Assembly: GCA_035573675.1 (NCBI GenBank) | Contig: DATMAB010000018.1 | Coordinates: 124,001-188,000 of the forward strand | DNA length: 64,000 nt | DNA from: Terriglobales bacterium | GTDB taxonomy: Bacteria > Acidobacteriota > Terriglobia > Terriglobales > Acidobacteriaceae | Direction: 5' to 3' | In this document: positions 34,435 to 45,392 of the stretch, piece by piece | Numbering within the stretch: position 1 is the first letter of the stretch | Layout of the letters: the number at the start of each line of letters is the position of its first letter | Notes under the pieces: generated by a model | Seen by the model: the letters and a program-made list of their open reading frames with translations, nothing else | Database searches by the model: none | Told to the model about the DNA's origin: nothing | Program-made: the position numbers and the translations under genes

Positions 34435-37400
34435 ATGACCCGGAAGCCCCGACGGCCGTCGCGCAAGCAGACCTCATCGAAGCCGGGACCCCGTTCCGGT
34501 CCCGGCAAGGACGCTTCGGCAACATTGGTTGGGGACCCGAAGAGCCCCTCGAGTTCTCAAGGCGCCGCATCGGACGCAGTGGATCCAGCCGTGCAGGCCT
34601 CGAGCCGGGGTTCGGCCGCGGCTCTGCTCGAGCGCGGCCGGGAGTTCTGGGAGGCGTTGATTGAGGACGCCAGCGACATGATCTGGGTGCACGACCTGGC
34701 CGGCAATTTCCTCGCCGCCAACCGGCTGGCCCGGGAGTTCGCGGGTTATGGAAAGCAGGACGTGCGCCGCCTGAACATCGCTCACCTGTTGCCTGCGGAG
34801 CAACTCGCTATGGTGCAAGAGCGCATCGCCCGGCGGATGTCCGGCCAGCCGCTTCCCGGGCCTTTCGAAGTGGAGATGGTCGCCCGGGACGGACGACGGC
34901 TTACCGTCGAGGTCAATCCCCGGCCGCTCTACGTGGACGGCAAACTGGCGGGCATGCAGGGAATCGCGCACGACATCACCGACCGCAAGCGGGCCGAGGA
35001 AGCCCTGCGCCGGAGCGAAGAGAAATTCAGGGCTCTGGCGGAAACCGCGGCGTGCGGCATCTTTATCTACCAGGACACGCGCTTTCGTTACGTCAATGCG
35101 CTTACAGAAGCCATCACCGGCTACACGCGGGAGGAACTGCTGCGCACCAGCTTTCTGGACCTCGTGCACCCGGATCTGCGGGAGTTAGCTCGAGAGCGTG
35201 CCCTCGCCCGCCAGCGCGGACAGCCCGTTCCCAGCCGGTACGAGATCAAGATCTTGACCAAGACCGGCGAGGTCCGCTGGCTGGACTACACCGCCGGCAT
35301 GATCGACTACGAGGGCGGACCGGCGGTGCTGGGGACCGCTTTCGACATCACCGACCGCAAGCGAGCCAACGAAGCCCTGCAGCAGAGCGAGGAACGGTAC
35401 CGCAGCTTCGTCACGCAGAGTTCGGAGGGCATCCGTCGCTATGAAATAGACCCGCCCATGCCGACCAATCTTCCCGAAGACGAACAGATCCGCTGCCTGT
35501 TCGAGAACGCCCGGCTGGCCGAGTGCAATGACGCCCTGGCGCGCGATTACGGTTTCGATTTCGCGACGGAGATGCTGGGGAAACGCATCGCCGACTTGAT
35601 GCCACCCGCCGATCCCCACAACGTGGAGCGTCTGCGAAGTTTCATCCGCGAGGGCTACCGCACGCTGGAAGCTGAGTCCCACGATGTGGATCGCTACGGC
35701 AACACGATTTACGTTCTGAACAACTCCACGGGCATTGTGGAGAACGGCCGTCTGGTGCGCATCTGGGGGACGCAGCGCGATATCTCGGATCGCCGGCGCA
35801 CCGAGCAGGCCCTGCGGGAGAGCGAAGCCAAGTTCCGCGCCGTAGCGGACACTGCGGCCTCCGCCATTTACATCCATGATGGTCAACGCTTCCTCTACGC
35901 CAACCGCGCCAGCGAGCGGATTTCGGGATACGCGGCCGAGGAGCTGATGCAGATGTCGCCCTGGGCCCTGGTGCGCGAGGATTATCGCGGGGTGGTGGAG
36001 GAACGGGCGGCGCAGCGCCAGCAGGGCCAGCCGGTCACCAGCCGCTACGAGTTCCCCATCATCACCAAGAGCGGCGAGGTGCGCTGGTTGGATTTCAGCG
36101 CCAGCACCATCCAGTTCGGCGGTGAGGCCGCCATCCTCGCCACCGCTTTCGACGTCACCGAACGCCGGCGCGCCGAGCAGTTGCAATCCGCCCTCTACCG
36201 CATTGCGGAGACCGCCAGCTCGGCTCCGACGCTCGACGAGCTGTACGCTTCCATCCACGCCATTCTCGGGGAGCTGATGTACGCCAAGAATTGCTACATC
36301 GCTCTGCACGACGAATCCACCAACACCGTGCGTTTCCCCTACTTTGTGGATCAGGTGGACCAACCTCCTTCTCCGCGCCCGTTCGGCAAGGGACTGACCG
36401 AGTATGTGATGCGAACCGGGCAGCCCCTCCTGGCTACGCGCCAGGAAATCGAGGAACTGGCCCGTCGCGGCGTGGCCGAGCAAGTGGGTTCCCGGTCCCT
36501 GGATTGGATGGGAGTGCCGCTGAAGCGGGGCGAGCAGGCCTTCGGTGTGCTGGCCCTGCAGACCTACGAACCGAACATCCGCTTTGGCGAACCGGAGAAG
36601 GAGGTTCTGACGTTCGTCTCCCACCAGATCGCGCGCGCGATCGAGGCCAAGACCAGCCAGGAAGCCATGCGGGAGAGCGAGAGCAAGTTCCGTACCGTCA
36701 CCGAGACGGCCCGCGCCCTGATCTACATCCATGACGAACAGCGATTCCTGTACGCCAATCCCGTCGCCGAGGAAATCACCGGCTATACCCGTGACGATCT
36801 GCTCTCCCGGCGTCCCGCAGACTTGTTGCATCCCGACGACCGAGACCTCATGCTGAAGCGCGCGGCTCGCTTATTGAGGGGCGAGTCCATACCGGCTCAG
36901 CAGGAATTCCGCATCCTGACGCAAACCGGCCGGGTCCGCTGGCTGGAATCCAGCACCGGCATCATCCAGTATGGCGGGAGGCCGGCCATCCTCAGCACGG
37001 CCGTGGACGTGACCGAGCGCAAGCGCGCCGAGCAGTTGCAGCAGGCCTTGTACCGCATCGCCAGCCAGGCCAGCTCGGCCGCCGACCTCGAGCGCTTCTA
37101 TGCCGAGGTCCACGGCATCGTCGGCGAGCTGATGGATGCACGCAACTTCTACATCGCGCTCTACGACGCTCCCAGCCAGACCATCCACTTTCCGTATTTC
37201 GTCGACGAGCAGGACGTCACTCCCCCGCGAATGAACGTGGGCCGCGGCCTGACGGCCTACGTCTTGCGGACCGGCCAGCCGCTGCTGGCCACACCGGAGG
37301 TCTTCACCGAACTGGTGCGGCAGGGAGAAGTAGACGAGGTAGGCGCTCCCTCCGTGGATTGGCTGGGCGTTCCGCTCAAGCAGGGCGAGACCAATTTCGG

Positions 37401-39054
37401 CGTCCTGGTGGTGCAGAGTTACGACGAGCACGTGCGGTACGGCGAACGGGACAAGGACATCCTGACGTTTGTGTCGCAGCAGGTGGCCAGCGCCATCGAG
37501 CACAAGCGCAGCCAGGAGGCGCTGCGGCGCTCCGAGGCCAGCTACCGGTCCTTGTTCGCGAGCGCCGCCTACGGCATCTGCCGTTCCCTCTCCGATGGCC
37601 GCATCCTTGACGCCAACCCGGCCATGGTTGAGATGCTGCGCTATGGCTCGGCAAGCGAATTGCTGCGCCTGAACATGGCCACCGACGTCTATGCGGATCC
37701 AGGCGAAGGACGGGCCTGCCTCGAGCAGTTCACCCAGGGCGCCCGCTTCGGACCGGCCGAGACCAAGTGGAAGTGCAAGGACGGTCGCGTGATCACCGTG
37801 CGGCTGAGCGGACGCTCGGTGCCGGTTACCCCGGCAGGCCCACCGGTGTTCGAAATGTTCGCCGAAGACGTTACTGAGCGGCGCGCGCTCGAGGAACAGC
37901 TTCGCCAGTCACAGAAGATGGAGGCCGTGGGCCGTCTGGCCGGCGGCATCGCGCACGACTTCAATAATCTGCTCACCGTCATCCAGGGCTACACCGAACT
38001 GCTGCTCGAACGCGTGCAGGGCGAGACGCCCATGCGCACCGAACTGGACGAGATCGCAAAAGCGGCGGAGCGCGCTACTTCCCTCACGCGGCAACTGCTG
38101 GCTTTCAGCCGGCAGCAGGTGCTGGAGCCCAAAGTGCTGGATCTGAACACCGTGGTGGGCGCAATCGAGCAGCTCTTGCGGCGCCTGCTGGGCGAAGACA
38201 TTGCGCTCTATGCGCACCTGGCGTCTGATCTGGGCCGCGTGCGCGCCGATCCTGGCCAGGTCGAGCAGGTGATCATGAACCTGGCCGTCAACTCGCGAGA
38301 CGCCATGCCGCGCGGCGGCAAACTGGTGATCGAGACCGCCAACGTGGAGTTGGACTCCGGCTACGCTCACGAGCACCCTACGGTCAAGCCCGGCCCCTAT
38401 GTCATGCTGGCCGTAAGTGACACGGGTGTGGGCATGGACGAGGAAACCCGTGCTCGTGTCTTCGAGCCCTTTTTTACCACCAAGGAAAAGGGCAAGGGCA
38501 CCGGCCTCGGCCTAGCCACCGTGTACGGCATCGTCAAGCAGAGCGACGGCTACATCTGGGTCTACAGCGAACCCGGTCGCGGCACCACCGTGAAGGTCTA
38601 TCTGCCGCGGGTGGATGAGCCTGCGCCTCCCGGAGCGCTCCCAACGGCGGTGCCGGCACGCTACCAGGGAACCGAAACGGTGTTGCTGGTGGAGGACGAG
38701 GAGGGCGTGCGCGCGCTGGTTCGGCGCGTCCTCGACCGCCATGGCTACCGCGTGCTGGAGGCGCGCCATGGCGGCGAGGCGCTCGCACTCTGCGCACGCA
38801 CGGAAGAACCCATCGACCTGCTGCTGACCGATGTCATCCTGGAGCAGATGAGCGGACCCGAACTGGCAGCCCGCTTGTCTCCGTTACGGCCCAAGCTCAA
38901 GGTGCTCTACATGTCCGGCTATACCGACGACGCGATCGGCCACCACGGTGTCCTGGCAGCGGGGACGGAGTTCCTGCAGAAGCCGTTCAGCACGGAAGCC
39001 CTGGTCCGCAAGGTGCGCCAGGTGCTGGATAGTGCCGACGGCAGCGCCCGCTAG
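34435..39054 (+). CDS. Hybrid sensor histidine kinase with repeated PAS and GAF domains
   Basis: A 1539-aa soluble sensor kinase with no membrane helix. Order: disordered basic N-terminus (1-65), PAS (~70-190), PAS (~192-312), PAS (~318-455), PAS (~462-580), GAF (~595-745), PAS (~750-870), GAF (~875-1025), PAS (~1035-1155), HisKA with His1174 in [11 protein letters not shown], HATPase (N box [22 protein letters not shown]), and a C-terminal receiver (~1410-1535) with Asp1466 in LLTDVIL and Lys in QKPF. The two PAS-GAF units are near copies of each other. It senses cytoplasmic cues and likely passes phosphate to an unlinked protein; no output regulator is adjacent. Confidence 0.9.
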   Translation: MTRKPRRPSRKQTSSKPGPRSGPGKDASATLVGDPKSPSSSQGAASDAVDPAVQASSRGSAAALLERGREFWEALIEDASDMIWVHDLAGNFLAANRLAREFAGYGKQDVRRLNIAHLLPAEQLAMVQERIARRMSGQPLPGPFEVEMVARDGRRLTVEVNPRPLYVDGKLAGMQGIAHDITDRKRAEEALRRSEEKFRALAETAACGIFIYQDTRFRYVNALTEAITGYTREELLRTSFLDLVHPDLRELARERALARQRGQPVPSRYEIKILTKTGEVRWLDYTAGMIDYEGGPAVLGTAFDITDRKRANEALQQSEERYRSFVTQSSEGIRRYEIDPPMPTNLPEDEQIRCLFENARLAECNDALARDYGFDFATEMLGKRIADLMPPADPHNVERLRSFIREGYRTLEAESHDVDRYGNTIYVLNNSTGIVENGRLVRIWGTQRDISDRRRTEQALRESEAKFRAVADTAASAIYIHDGQRFLYANRASERISGYAAEELMQMSPWALVREDYRGVVEERAAQRQQGQPVTSRYEFPIITKSGEVRWLDFSASTIQFGGEAAILATAFDVTERRRAEQLQSALYRIAETASSAPTLDELYASIHAILGELMYAKNCYIALHDESTNTVRFPYFVDQVDQPPSPRPFGKGLTEYVMRTGQPLLATRQEIEELARRGVAEQVGSRSLDWMGVPLKRGEQAFGVLALQTYEPNIRFGEPEKEVLTFVSHQIARAIEAKTSQEAMRESESKFRTVTETARALIYIHDEQRFLYANPVAEEITGYTRDDLLSRRPADLLHPDDRDLMLKRAARLLRGESIPAQQEFRILTQTGRVRWLESSTGIIQYGGRPAILSTAVDVTERKRAEQLQQALYRIASQASSAADLERFYAEVHGIVGELMDARNFYIALYDAPSQTIHFPYFVDEQDVTPPRMNVGRGLTAYVLRTGQPLLATPEVFTELVRQGEVDEVGAPSVDWLGVPLKQGETNFGVLVVQSYDEHVRYGERDKDILTFVSQQVASAIEHKRSQEALRRSEASYRSLFASAAYGICRSLSDGRILDANPAMVEMLRYGSASELLRLNMATDVYADPGEGRACLEQFTQGARFGPAETKWKCKDGRVITVRLSGRSVPVTPAGPPVFEMFAEDVTERRALEEQLRQSQKMEAVGRLAGGIAHDFNNLLTVIQGYTELLLERVQGETPMRTELDEIAKAAERATSLTRQLLAFSRQQVLEPKVLDLNTVVGAIEQLLRRLLGEDIALYAHLASDLGRVRADPGQVEQVIMNLAVNSRDAMPRGGKLVIETANVELDSGYAHEHPTVKPGPYVMLAVSDTGVGMDEETRARVFEPFFTTKEKGKGTGLGLATVYGIVKQSDGYIWVYSEPGRGTTVKVYLPRVDEPAPPGALPTAVPARYQGTETVLLVEDEEGVRALVRRVLDRHGYRVLEARHGGEALALCARTEEPIDLLLTDVILEQMSGPELAARLSPLRPKLKVLYMSGYTDDAIGHHGVLAAGTEFLQKPFSTEALVRKVRQVLDSADGSAR

Positions 39055-39072
39055 TGCGGCAAGGCTGAAGGG

Positions 39073-39570
39073 TCAGGGCTGGGGTGTCTGAGTCCCCGGA
39101 GCGGCGTTCCCGCCGCCGGGAAGCTGGCCGCTCGCTGGATCGACCAGGCTCGCGTGCTTGGGTCCAAGGCCCAGCTTGATCAGCGCCCGCGAATCCGGCA
39201 GAGTCCGCGTCTGCCAGCCGTTGTCGGCCTGGTAACGCATCATGGCCTGCTTGGAGCGCTCATCCCACTGGCCCGTGGGCTCGCCCTCCAGGTATTTCTC
39301 CCGGATGAGCGCCGCCTGGATCTCGCGCACCCGGTCGCTCTCGATCTGCTGCTGGCCACGACGACGCCATGAGGTCCGCTTGCGGCCGCGTTTGTTGGCG
39401 GAAGCGGTCTTCTTGCTAGCGCCGGATGCTTTGAGCTTGTGCCCGTTGCTCCCGGAGGCCTTGCTGCCGGTCTTGGAGGACTTGGATGGCGTCCCCCCCA
39501 GCGCCTGCACTGAGCACATCAGGACCACGCAAAGTCCGGCAACCCAGCCGCTGATTGCTTTCCGCCTCAA
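39073..39570 (-). CDS. Exported peptidoglycan-binding-domain-like protein
   Basis: A ~165-aa product: a signal peptide or anchor (residues ~8-25), a long Lys/Ser/Gly-rich basic region (SKSSKTGSKASGSNGHKLKA), then ~60 residues resembling a peptidoglycan-binding domain 1 (VREIQAALIREKYLEGEPTG, WDERSKQAMMRYQADNGW), and a Pro/Gly tail. The start is uncertain: TTG 39570 has AAGG upstream and puts the signal peptide at the N-terminus; an upstream start at 39648 is possible. It is convergent with the histidine kinase and lies downstream of htrA. Confidence 0.6.
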   Translation of the reverse strand: MRRKAISGWVAGLCVVLMCSVQALGGTPSKSSKTGSKASGSNGHKLKASGASKKTASANKRGRKRTSWRRRGQQQIESDRVREIQAALIREKYLEGEPTGQWDERSKQAMMRYQADNGWQTRTLPDSRALIKLGLGPKHASLVDPASGQLPGGGNAAPGTQTPQP

Positions 39571-39693
39571 ATCGCTACCTTCAAGGACCGCCGCCAGACT
39601 GCGCAGCGGGAGTTTTGCCCCAGGCTTGGGGCACAGGGATAATCGCACAAGGCGGACCCGGACGCCACTCCCAAAAGGTGTTGTACAACCGGG

Positions 39694-41259
39694 TTACGGC
39701 AGAGTCCCACCCAAAAAGAGGGTGCCCGAGTCCCGGCTCGTTCTCACCAGGAAGACCACGTCCTGGCCACTGCGGAGCTGGCCCTGGATGCGGCGGAAGT
39801 CCTCCTCGCTGTTGACCGGCTGCCGGTTGATCTCGAAGATCACCATTCCCCGCGACAGGCCGATGTCCTCGCCAAACGATCCGGGGCGGACGTCCTGCAC
39901 GATCACACCCTTCCCCGGCGCCGTTCCCAGCCGGTCCGCGATTTCCGGCGTGATGGAACGCACGGTAATCCCCAGGCGGGCTTCCGTGGGCTGCGAGTCC
40001 TGGGAATCCTCGTCGCTGTCGCCCAGACGGTCGCTGAAGAGCTTGGCGCGGTCCGCGATGGTCACCGTCGCTTCCTCTTTCTTGCCGCCGCGAACGTAGC
40101 CCAGGCGCACCTTCGTGCCTGGACGGCGGGCCGAGATCTCCGCCACCAGCTCGTCACCGCTGGAGATGGGCTTCCCGTCGACGCTGATGATGGCGTCGCC
40201 CACGCGCAGGCCCGCCTGTTCGGCCGGGCCGCCGGCCCTCACATCCGCAATAATCACGCCGCTCTCGACGCCGTAGACGCGCGCAATGGCCGGGTTGGGC
40301 GCGGCGTTGAACACCACGCCGATGGAGCCCCGCACCACCTTGTGCTCGGGACTGATGAGCTGGTTGTAGACCTCAGCCACGGTGTTGGCCGGCATGGCGA
40401 AGCCCACACCCTGGTAGCCGTAGGACTGCGTGAAGATCGCGGTGTTGATGCCGATGACCTCGCCTCGCATGTTCACCAGCGGCCCGCCGGAGTTGCCGGG
40501 ATTGATGGCGGCATCGGTTTGAATGAAGGACTGGAACTGCCGCCGCGGGACGATGTTGCGTCCCTTGGCCGAGATGATGCCCGCGGTCACCGTCTGCTCC
40601 AGGCCGAAGGGGCTGCCGATGGCCAGCACCCATTCTCCGACCACCGCCGAATCGGAATTGCCCAGCTTGGCGGCCGGCAGCGAACTCTTGGGCTCGATCT
40701 TGATCACCGCCAGGTCGGTCTCACGGTCCGTTCCCACAACCTTGGCGTCATGTCCGGGAACGCCCGGCGGGTCGCTTGCCAGACGCACGCGGATGCGGTC
40801 CGCGCGCTCCACTACGTGAGCGTTGGTCACGATGTATCCCTTGGGATCGACGATCACGCCCGAGCCCAGGGAGCGCTCGCGCACTCCGCCGCCATCGGAG
40901 TCGTCACCGCCCGGCCCGCCAAAGAAGCGATCGAAGAAATCCTGGAACGGGTCTTCGCCCCGGGGTGAAGGCTGCCGGCGGCGGGGCGCAGGCCTCACCG
41001 TGGACTCGGTGTTGATGTTCACCACCGACGGTTCCAACTGGCGCGCAATCTGCGAAAAAGCCGAAGAAAGCTGCTGGGGCGCGGGGATTTGGATCGGGTC
41101 CGGGCTCGCCCCGGCGGGATCGGCAGCCTTACCCTTCACGCTGAAGGAGACCAAAGTCCCCATGAGGATACCCACCGCAAGTGTCGCCACCACCGTAAGC
41201 AGCGATGCCATGCGGCGGCTCCGCAGCCGCTCGAACCACCTGCCTGAACCCGAAGTCAT
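39694..41259 (-). CDS. Periplasmic serine protease HtrA/DegQ with two PDZ domains
   Basis: Envelope quality-control protease and chaperone of 521 aa. It has one N-terminal membrane anchor (~18-42), then a linker and loop with a Pro/Arg- and Gly-Asp-rich insert, then the trypsin-like domain: TNAHVV (His), DRETDLAVIKI (Asp) and NPGNSGGPL (Ser). Two PDZ domains follow (GSIGVVFNAAP and ARLGITVRSITPEIA). The start is ATG 41259 with GGAGG 6 nt upstream; the in-frame start at 41286 lies in the promoter region. Envelope stress regulation is expected from the family. Confidence 0.93.
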   Translation of the reverse strand: MTSGSGRWFERLRSRRMASLLTVVATLAVGILMGTLVSFSVKGKAADPAGASPDPIQIPAPQQLSSAFSQIARQLEPSVVNINTESTVRPAPRRRQPSPRGEDPFQDFFDRFFGGPGGDDSDGGGVRERSLGSGVIVDPKGYIVTNAHVVERADRIRVRLASDPPGVPGHDAKVVGTDRETDLAVIKIEPKSSLPAAKLGNSDSAVVGEWVLAIGSPFGLEQTVTAGIISAKGRNIVPRRQFQSFIQTDAAINPGNSGGPLVNMRGEVIGINTAIFTQSYGYQGVGFAMPANTVAEVYNQLISPEHKVVRGSIGVVFNAAPNPAIARVYGVESGVIIADVRAGGPAEQAGLRVGDAIISVDGKPISSGDELVAEISARRPGTKVRLGYVRGGKKEEATVTIADRAKLFSDRLGDSDEDSQDSQPTEARLGITVRSITPEIADRLGTAPGKGVIVQDVRPGSFGEDIGLSRGMVIFEINRQPVNSEEDFRRIQGQLRSGQDVVFLVRTSRDSGTLFLGGTLP

Positions 41260-41290
41260 GAACGTCCTCCAAATCAATGCTTGCACTTCA

Positions 41291-41296
41291 ATTATA
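41291..41296 (-). promoter_or_regulatory. Candidate -10 box (TATAAT) of htrA
   Basis: TATAAT on the minus strand lies 31 bp upstream of the htrA ATG, in an AT-rich patch. The hexamer 17 bp further upstream (GAGTGG) is a poor -35, so a non-housekeeping sigma factor or an activator may be involved. Confidence 0.45.
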
Positions 41297-41375
41297 AAAC
41301 TTCTGTTAAGAAACCACTCTTCCGCAGCAAGCCGTGTCCAAGTGCATTAGACGCGCACCCGAGCAAAAGCGTTAC

Positions 41376-42296
41376 TTAGGCTTCCTCCAGCTCTGCCTGC
41401 TCGGCCGGCGTGCCCGGCGGGGCCGCCGGCTCAACCGCCCCTCCCTTGAGTTCGGAAAGGAGTACACCGGCAAGGATCAGACCTGCGCCCAGCAGGCCGC
41501 GCCCTCCCAGCCGCTCGCCCAAGAAGAAGAAGGAGATCAGTCCGGCAAACACCGGCTCCAGGGAAAAGATCAGTGCAGTATGGGTGGGCGGCGTGAATTG
41601 CTGCGCCCAGGCCTGGATGCTGAAAGCCGCTGCCGTGCTCGCCAATCCGGTTACAACAATCGCCCACAGCACGCGCGACGACCAGGTGACCGAGGGAGTC
41701 TCAAGCAGCGGCACGGCCAGCGCCATCAGCACGCTGGCCACCGCGAGCTGCAGCAGGGCGATGGGCTCGAACCGATGGCGGTGGGTGGCCCTCCCAAGGT
41801 AGATGATCTGGAACGCGAAGGCGACGGCGCAGCCCAACGTGAGCAGGTCGCCGAAGCGGATCCCGTCCCGAAGCGCTCCCAGCGGCACTGTGAGCAGGTA
41901 GAGCCCGACGAAGGCCAGCGCGACGCCCACCGCCGTCCACCGCTTCACCAGCCGCCGCCAGAACAGGGCCATGAACACCGGCACCAGCACGACCGACACG
42001 CCGGTGAGAAAGGCGGACTTGGCGGGCGTTGTATCCGTCAGTCCCCAAGTTTGCAGCGCATAGCCCAGGAACAGGAACACGCCGACCGGAATCCCGGCCC
42101 GCACCACCGGAACTGTGAGGCGAGCCCACTCGCGGCGGTAGTAGATCGCCAGCACCACGGCGGCCAGCCCCATGCGCAGGGCGTTGAGCAGGAGCGGCGT
42201 GGAGTCGGAAAGCGCCGCCTTGACCAGCACGAAGCTGGCGCCCCACACCACCGTCACCAGCACCAGCAGGACGTGGGCCTTGTGCAGGCGGGACAT
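41376..42296 (-). CDS. EamA-family (DMT superfamily) transporter
   Basis: A 306-aa inner-membrane protein with ten hydrophobic segments in two EamA repeats (VWGASFVLVKAAL in the first, ALIFSLEPVFAGLISFFFLGERL in the second), the standard layout of drug/metabolite exporters. The substrate is unknown. The last ~25 residues are a Pro/Ala/Glu-rich cytoplasmic tail. It is preceded by the M20 peptidase gene, 46 bp away on the same strand. Confidence 0.88.
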   Translation of the reverse strand: MSRLHKAHVLLVLVTVVWGASFVLVKAALSDSTPLLLNALRMGLAAVVLAIYYRREWARLTVPVVRAGIPVGVFLFLGYALQTWGLTDTTPAKSAFLTGVSVVLVPVFMALFWRRLVKRWTAVGVALAFVGLYLLTVPLGALRDGIRFGDLLTLGCAVAFAFQIIYLGRATHRHRFEPIALLQLAVASVLMALAVPLLETPSVTWSSRVLWAIVVTGLASTAAAFSIQAWAQQFTPPTHTALIFSLEPVFAGLISFFFLGERLGGRGLLGAGLILAGVLLSELKGGAVEPAAPPGTPAEQAELEEA

Positions 42297-42342
42297 GGAT
42301 CACCTGGCGGGCGGAATGCGATTGTTGCTGCGCCGCGGCGTC

Positions 42343-43641
42343 TTACTCACTCACACCTGCGAGCGCCAAGGTGGCGAGCAGGACGCGTTTCAGTCCCAGT
42401 TCGCGGCCGGTGGAGTCATACCACTCGTGCAGGGTGTGAGCATCGCCGCCGGAGCCGCCGGCCCCGATGCTGACCGCCTCACGGCCCAGGGACAGCGGGA
42501 TATTGGCGTCGGTCGAAGCGCGGTGCAGGCGCGAGCTGTTGCCCAGCCAGGCATCCACGGCGCGCATCACTTGCAGGATGCGGGCGTTCGCGGGGAGTTC
42601 CGCACCCGGCCGGCTACCAATGACCTTGATCTCATAACTGAGCAGCGCGTCCGGCCGGTGTCCGCGGGCCTCGCGCCTGCCGACCTCCGCGGCCACGGCT
42701 TCGTGCAGCGCCCGGTCGAGGCGGTCGATCTCTTCCACCGTGGCGGACCGGATATCGATGCGTGCCGAAGCCGACTCCGGGATGGAGTTCACTGAGGTCC
42801 CGCCGCTGATCACGCCCACGTTCAGCGTGGTCTTGGGCTCGCGCGGCACATGGGTTTCGCTGAAGCGCGCCAGCGCCCGCGCCAGGATGACGATGGGGTT
42901 GGGCGTGCCGAAGTCGCTCCACGAATGCCCGCCGGGACCGCGCACCGTGACCTCAAAGCGCCGGCTGCCCAGCGCCTGCGTCACGATGGTGTCGGTGGAA
43001 GCGCCGTCCAGCACCACCGTGTAGGCGATACGGTCCTTCCAGCGCGGGTCGGTGAACAGATGCCGCATACCGCGCAGGTCACCCTCGCCCTCCTCTCCGA
43101 CATTGCCCACGAACAGTACGCCGAGTTCCGGACGGATGCCCGCCGCGCGCATCGACGAAGCCAGCGCCACCAGAGCTGTGACTCCGGCGCCGTTGTCCGA
43201 GATGCCCGGGCCATACAACCGGTTCCCTTCGCGGCGCACTTCCACCGGCGCATCGCCGGGAAATACGGTATCGATGTGCGCGGTCACCGCGACCAGCTTC
43301 CCCTCGGACGCGCCCCGCAGCAGGCCCAGCACGTTGCCCACAGGATCGATCTGCGCCTCTTCCAACCCGATCCGCGTGAACCGATCGCGGAGCCACTCCG
43401 CGCGCCGCTGCTCGCCGTGCGGCGGAGCGGGAATCCCCACCACCTCCATCTGCAAGGCCAGCAGATCTTCGCGGTGATCGAGGAACCACGCCAGCGCGGC
43501 GCGCACGTCGGAGCGGTCCGCCAGCCGCGGGATGGCAGGAGCGGGAGCAGCCGCCCGGGCAGCGGCGCGCATGGAGGTGACGGGCGTCATCAGGAGTGCG
43601 CCTCCTACTATAATCGCTGCCGCGAGCGGATGCGCTCTCAT
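42343..43641 (-). CDS. Exported M20-family metallopeptidase
   Basis: A 432-aa zinc peptidase, PepT/ArgE-like. It has a signal peptide (~1-30), zinc-site motifs AHIDTVFPGD, GISDNGAG and GEEGEGDL (catalytic Glu), a dimerisation domain in the middle (HSWSDFG) and the late histidine region GSGGDAHTLHEWYD. It probably trims peptides in the periplasm. The start was set at ATG 43641; TTG 43665 upstream is the alternative. It precedes eamA and follows the RsbW-like gene by 36 bp. Confidence 0.85.
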   Translation of the reverse strand: MRAHPLAAAIIVGGALLMTPVTSMRAAARAAAPAPAIPRLADRSDVRAALAWFLDHREDLLALQMEVVGIPAPPHGEQRRAEWLRDRFTRIGLEEAQIDPVGNVLGLLRGASEGKLVAVTAHIDTVFPGDAPVEVRREGNRLYGPGISDNGAGVTALVALASSMRAAGIRPELGVLFVGNVGEEGEGDLRGMRHLFTDPRWKDRIAYTVVLDGASTDTIVTQALGSRRFEVTVRGPGGHSWSDFGTPNPIVILARALARFSETHVPREPKTTLNVGVISGGTSVNSIPESASARIDIRSATVEEIDRLDRALHEAVAAEVGRREARGHRPDALLSYEIKVIGSRPGAELPANARILQVMRAVDAWLGNSSRLHRASTDANIPLSLGREAVSIGAGGSGGDAHTLHEWYDSTGRELGLKRVLLATLALAGVSE

Positions 43642-43677
43642 GCGTTCGGCCCCCGCTGAAGGCAATCGAAGGCCGGC

Positions 43678-44133
43678 TCAGTGCCGGTTATCCTTGCGCA
43701 TATGCAGCTCGGTGCCTTCGCGGGCAAAGCGGACGTCATCCATCAGCCGGCCGATCATGAAGATGCCGCGCCCGTGGTCGGCGTACAACCCCTCTCCGAT
43801 GTTCGGCTTGGGGACCGCCGCCGGATCGAAACCTGGACCGGAGTCGCGCACCACGATGACCAGGTTGCCCAAGGGATCGGAAGCAACCCAGCAGTACACC
43901 ATCTTGCTGCGGTCCCGCTTGCACCCGTGGATGACGGCGTTGGCCAGCGCTTCCTGCAGAGCCAGTCCGATCTCTGCCTGCTTTTCTTCCGGAAAGCTCA
44001 AGGTACCGGCCACCGCCATCACGCGCTCCACCACCGGCGCGATTTCCTCAACGTCGGCAGCGAAACCGGTTTCCAGGCGCATGACCATGCGGTCGTTGCC
44101 GAAATCGGGAGGCGCTACATTCAGGCCGGGCAT
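43678..44133 (-). CDS. RsbW-like ATP-binding protein (anti-sigma factor/serine kinase type)
   Basis: A 151-aa GHKL ATPase domain protein: N box EALANAVIHGC, G1 box VVRDSGPGFDP, G2 box GRGIFMIGRLMDDV. No sensor or HisKA part is present, as in RsbW/SpoIIAB-type kinases that hold a sigma factor or phosphorylate an STAS partner. No STAS or PP2C gene is in the window. The start is ATG 44133, 5 nt after the stop of the LeuA-like gene, so it is likely in the same operon; the longer open frame to 44514 is a shadow of that gene. Confidence 0.82.
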   Translation of the reverse strand: MPGLNVAPPDFGNDRMVMRLETGFAADVEEIAPVVERVMAVAGTLSFPEEKQAEIGLALQEALANAVIHGCKRDRSKMVYCWVASDPLGNLVIVVRDSGPGFDPAAVPKPNIGEGLYADHGRGIFMIGRLMDDVRFAREGTELHMRKDNRH

Positions 44134-44138
44134 AGGGG

Positions 44139-45392
44139 CTAGTCGGCTCTCCCCGCGGCCGGCGCATGGCAGCACTCCAGAATCTCCGCTTCCGTCAGCA
44201 GCCGGTCGGACGCCTTGGCGCGGCGGAGAATGCGTTCCACCAATTCGTCGCCCGGCGTGATGCCGTGCTGATCGAGCCAGAACAGAACGTTGGACTTGCC
44301 GGACATGGGCCCAATCTCGATCGTCTGCCCCATGCCGAAGTAGTGGGCTGGGACCCCTGAGTACACGGTATTCGCGAGGATGACATCGTTCTTCTTGAAA
44401 GCCTTGATCACTGCCGCCGCGTGTACCCCGGTCGCCGTGCGGAAAGCATCGCTGCCCACCACCGGGTAGTTTCTCGGGATGGGCACGCCGGTGGCCCGCG
44501 AAACCGCCTCGCAATAGTCCTTGAGCCGCCTCAGATCCTGCTGGTCCCAGGGCGGCACGCCCATCAGCTTCAGGTTCACCAGCATCTGGTCCATCTGGGT
44601 GTTGCCCACCCGCTCTCCGATCCCGATGGCGCAGGCATGGACGCAGTCGGCGCCGGCCGCCAGCGCCGCCAGCGAGTTGGCCACGGCCAGGCCGCGGTCA
44701 CTGTGGCCGTGCCAGTCCACCCGGATCTTTTCGCCCGAAGGCTTCACGACTTCGTCAAGAATGAAGCCCAGCAGCGCGCGCACGCCCGCCGGGGTGGCGT
44801 GGCCCACGGTGTCGCACACCACAATGGCGCGCGCCCCGCAGCGAATCGCAGTGCCGTACATGCGCTTGATGGTCTCGGGATCGCAGCGGGTCGTGTCTTC
44901 GGTCACATACATACACCGAAGACCTAGAGACACGGTGTATTTCACCGCGTGCTCGGTGGTGCGCAGCAGGAAGTCGTCGGTCCAATCCTCGGTGTAACGG
45001 CGGATGGGGCTGGAGCCGATGAACGTGGCCGCCTCGATGTCCAGCCCCGTTCGCTGCACGATCTCCGCCACCGGCCGGATATCGTTCTCGTGGGTGCGGC
45101 AGGCGCAGTTCCCGCGGATCTTCAGCTTCGCGCTGACGATCTCCCGCGCCAGCCGCTCGACGTGCTCCACCGCGCGCGGGCCCGCCCCGGGCAGGCCCAG
45201 GTCGAGCGACTGGATGCCCAGCTTTTCCATCAGATGCAGGATCTCGATCTTCTCCTCGATGGTCGGGTCCTTGACCGAGGGCGACTGCAAGCCATCGCGC
45301 AGCGATTCATCGTTGAGCAGCGCGAAGGCCTTGGGCTGCGGCTCCCCGCTCCCCGCCTGGTTCCAGTCGTAGATGAGTTCAGAGCGGATCAC
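44139..45392 (-). CDS. 2-isopropylmalate/homocitrate synthase-family enzyme
   Basis: DRE-TIM family Claisen-type enzyme of 417 aa that condenses acetyl-CoA with a 2-oxo acid. Visible motifs: NDESLRDGLQSPSV at the start of the barrel, then HGHSDRGLAVANSLAALAAGA and HACAIGIGERVGNT. The C-terminal LeuA_dimer allosteric domain is absent, as in homocitrate or citramalate synthase-like proteins. The substrate is therefore open. The start is GTG 45392, overlapping the stop of the upstream zinc-ribbon-like gene (GTGA). No leuB-D gene is nearby. Confidence 0.8.
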   Translation of the reverse strand: MIRSELIYDWNQAGSGEPQPKAFALLNDESLRDGLQSPSVKDPTIEEKIEILHLMEKLGIQSLDLGLPGAGPRAVEHVERLAREIVSAKLKIRGNCACRTHENDIRPVAEIVQRTGLDIEAATFIGSSPIRRYTEDWTDDFLLRTTEHAVKYTVSLGLRCMYVTEDTTRCDPETIKRMYGTAIRCGARAIVVCDTVGHATPAGVRALLGFILDEVVKPSGEKIRVDWHGHSDRGLAVANSLAALAAGADCVHACAIGIGERVGNTQMDQMLVNLKLMGVPPWDQQDLRRLKDYCEAVSRATGVPIPRNYPVVGSDAFRTATGVHAAAVIKAFKKNDVILANTVYSGVPAHYFGMGQTIEIGPMSGKSNVLFWLDQHGITPGDELVERILRRAKASDRLLTEAEILECCHAPAAGRAD

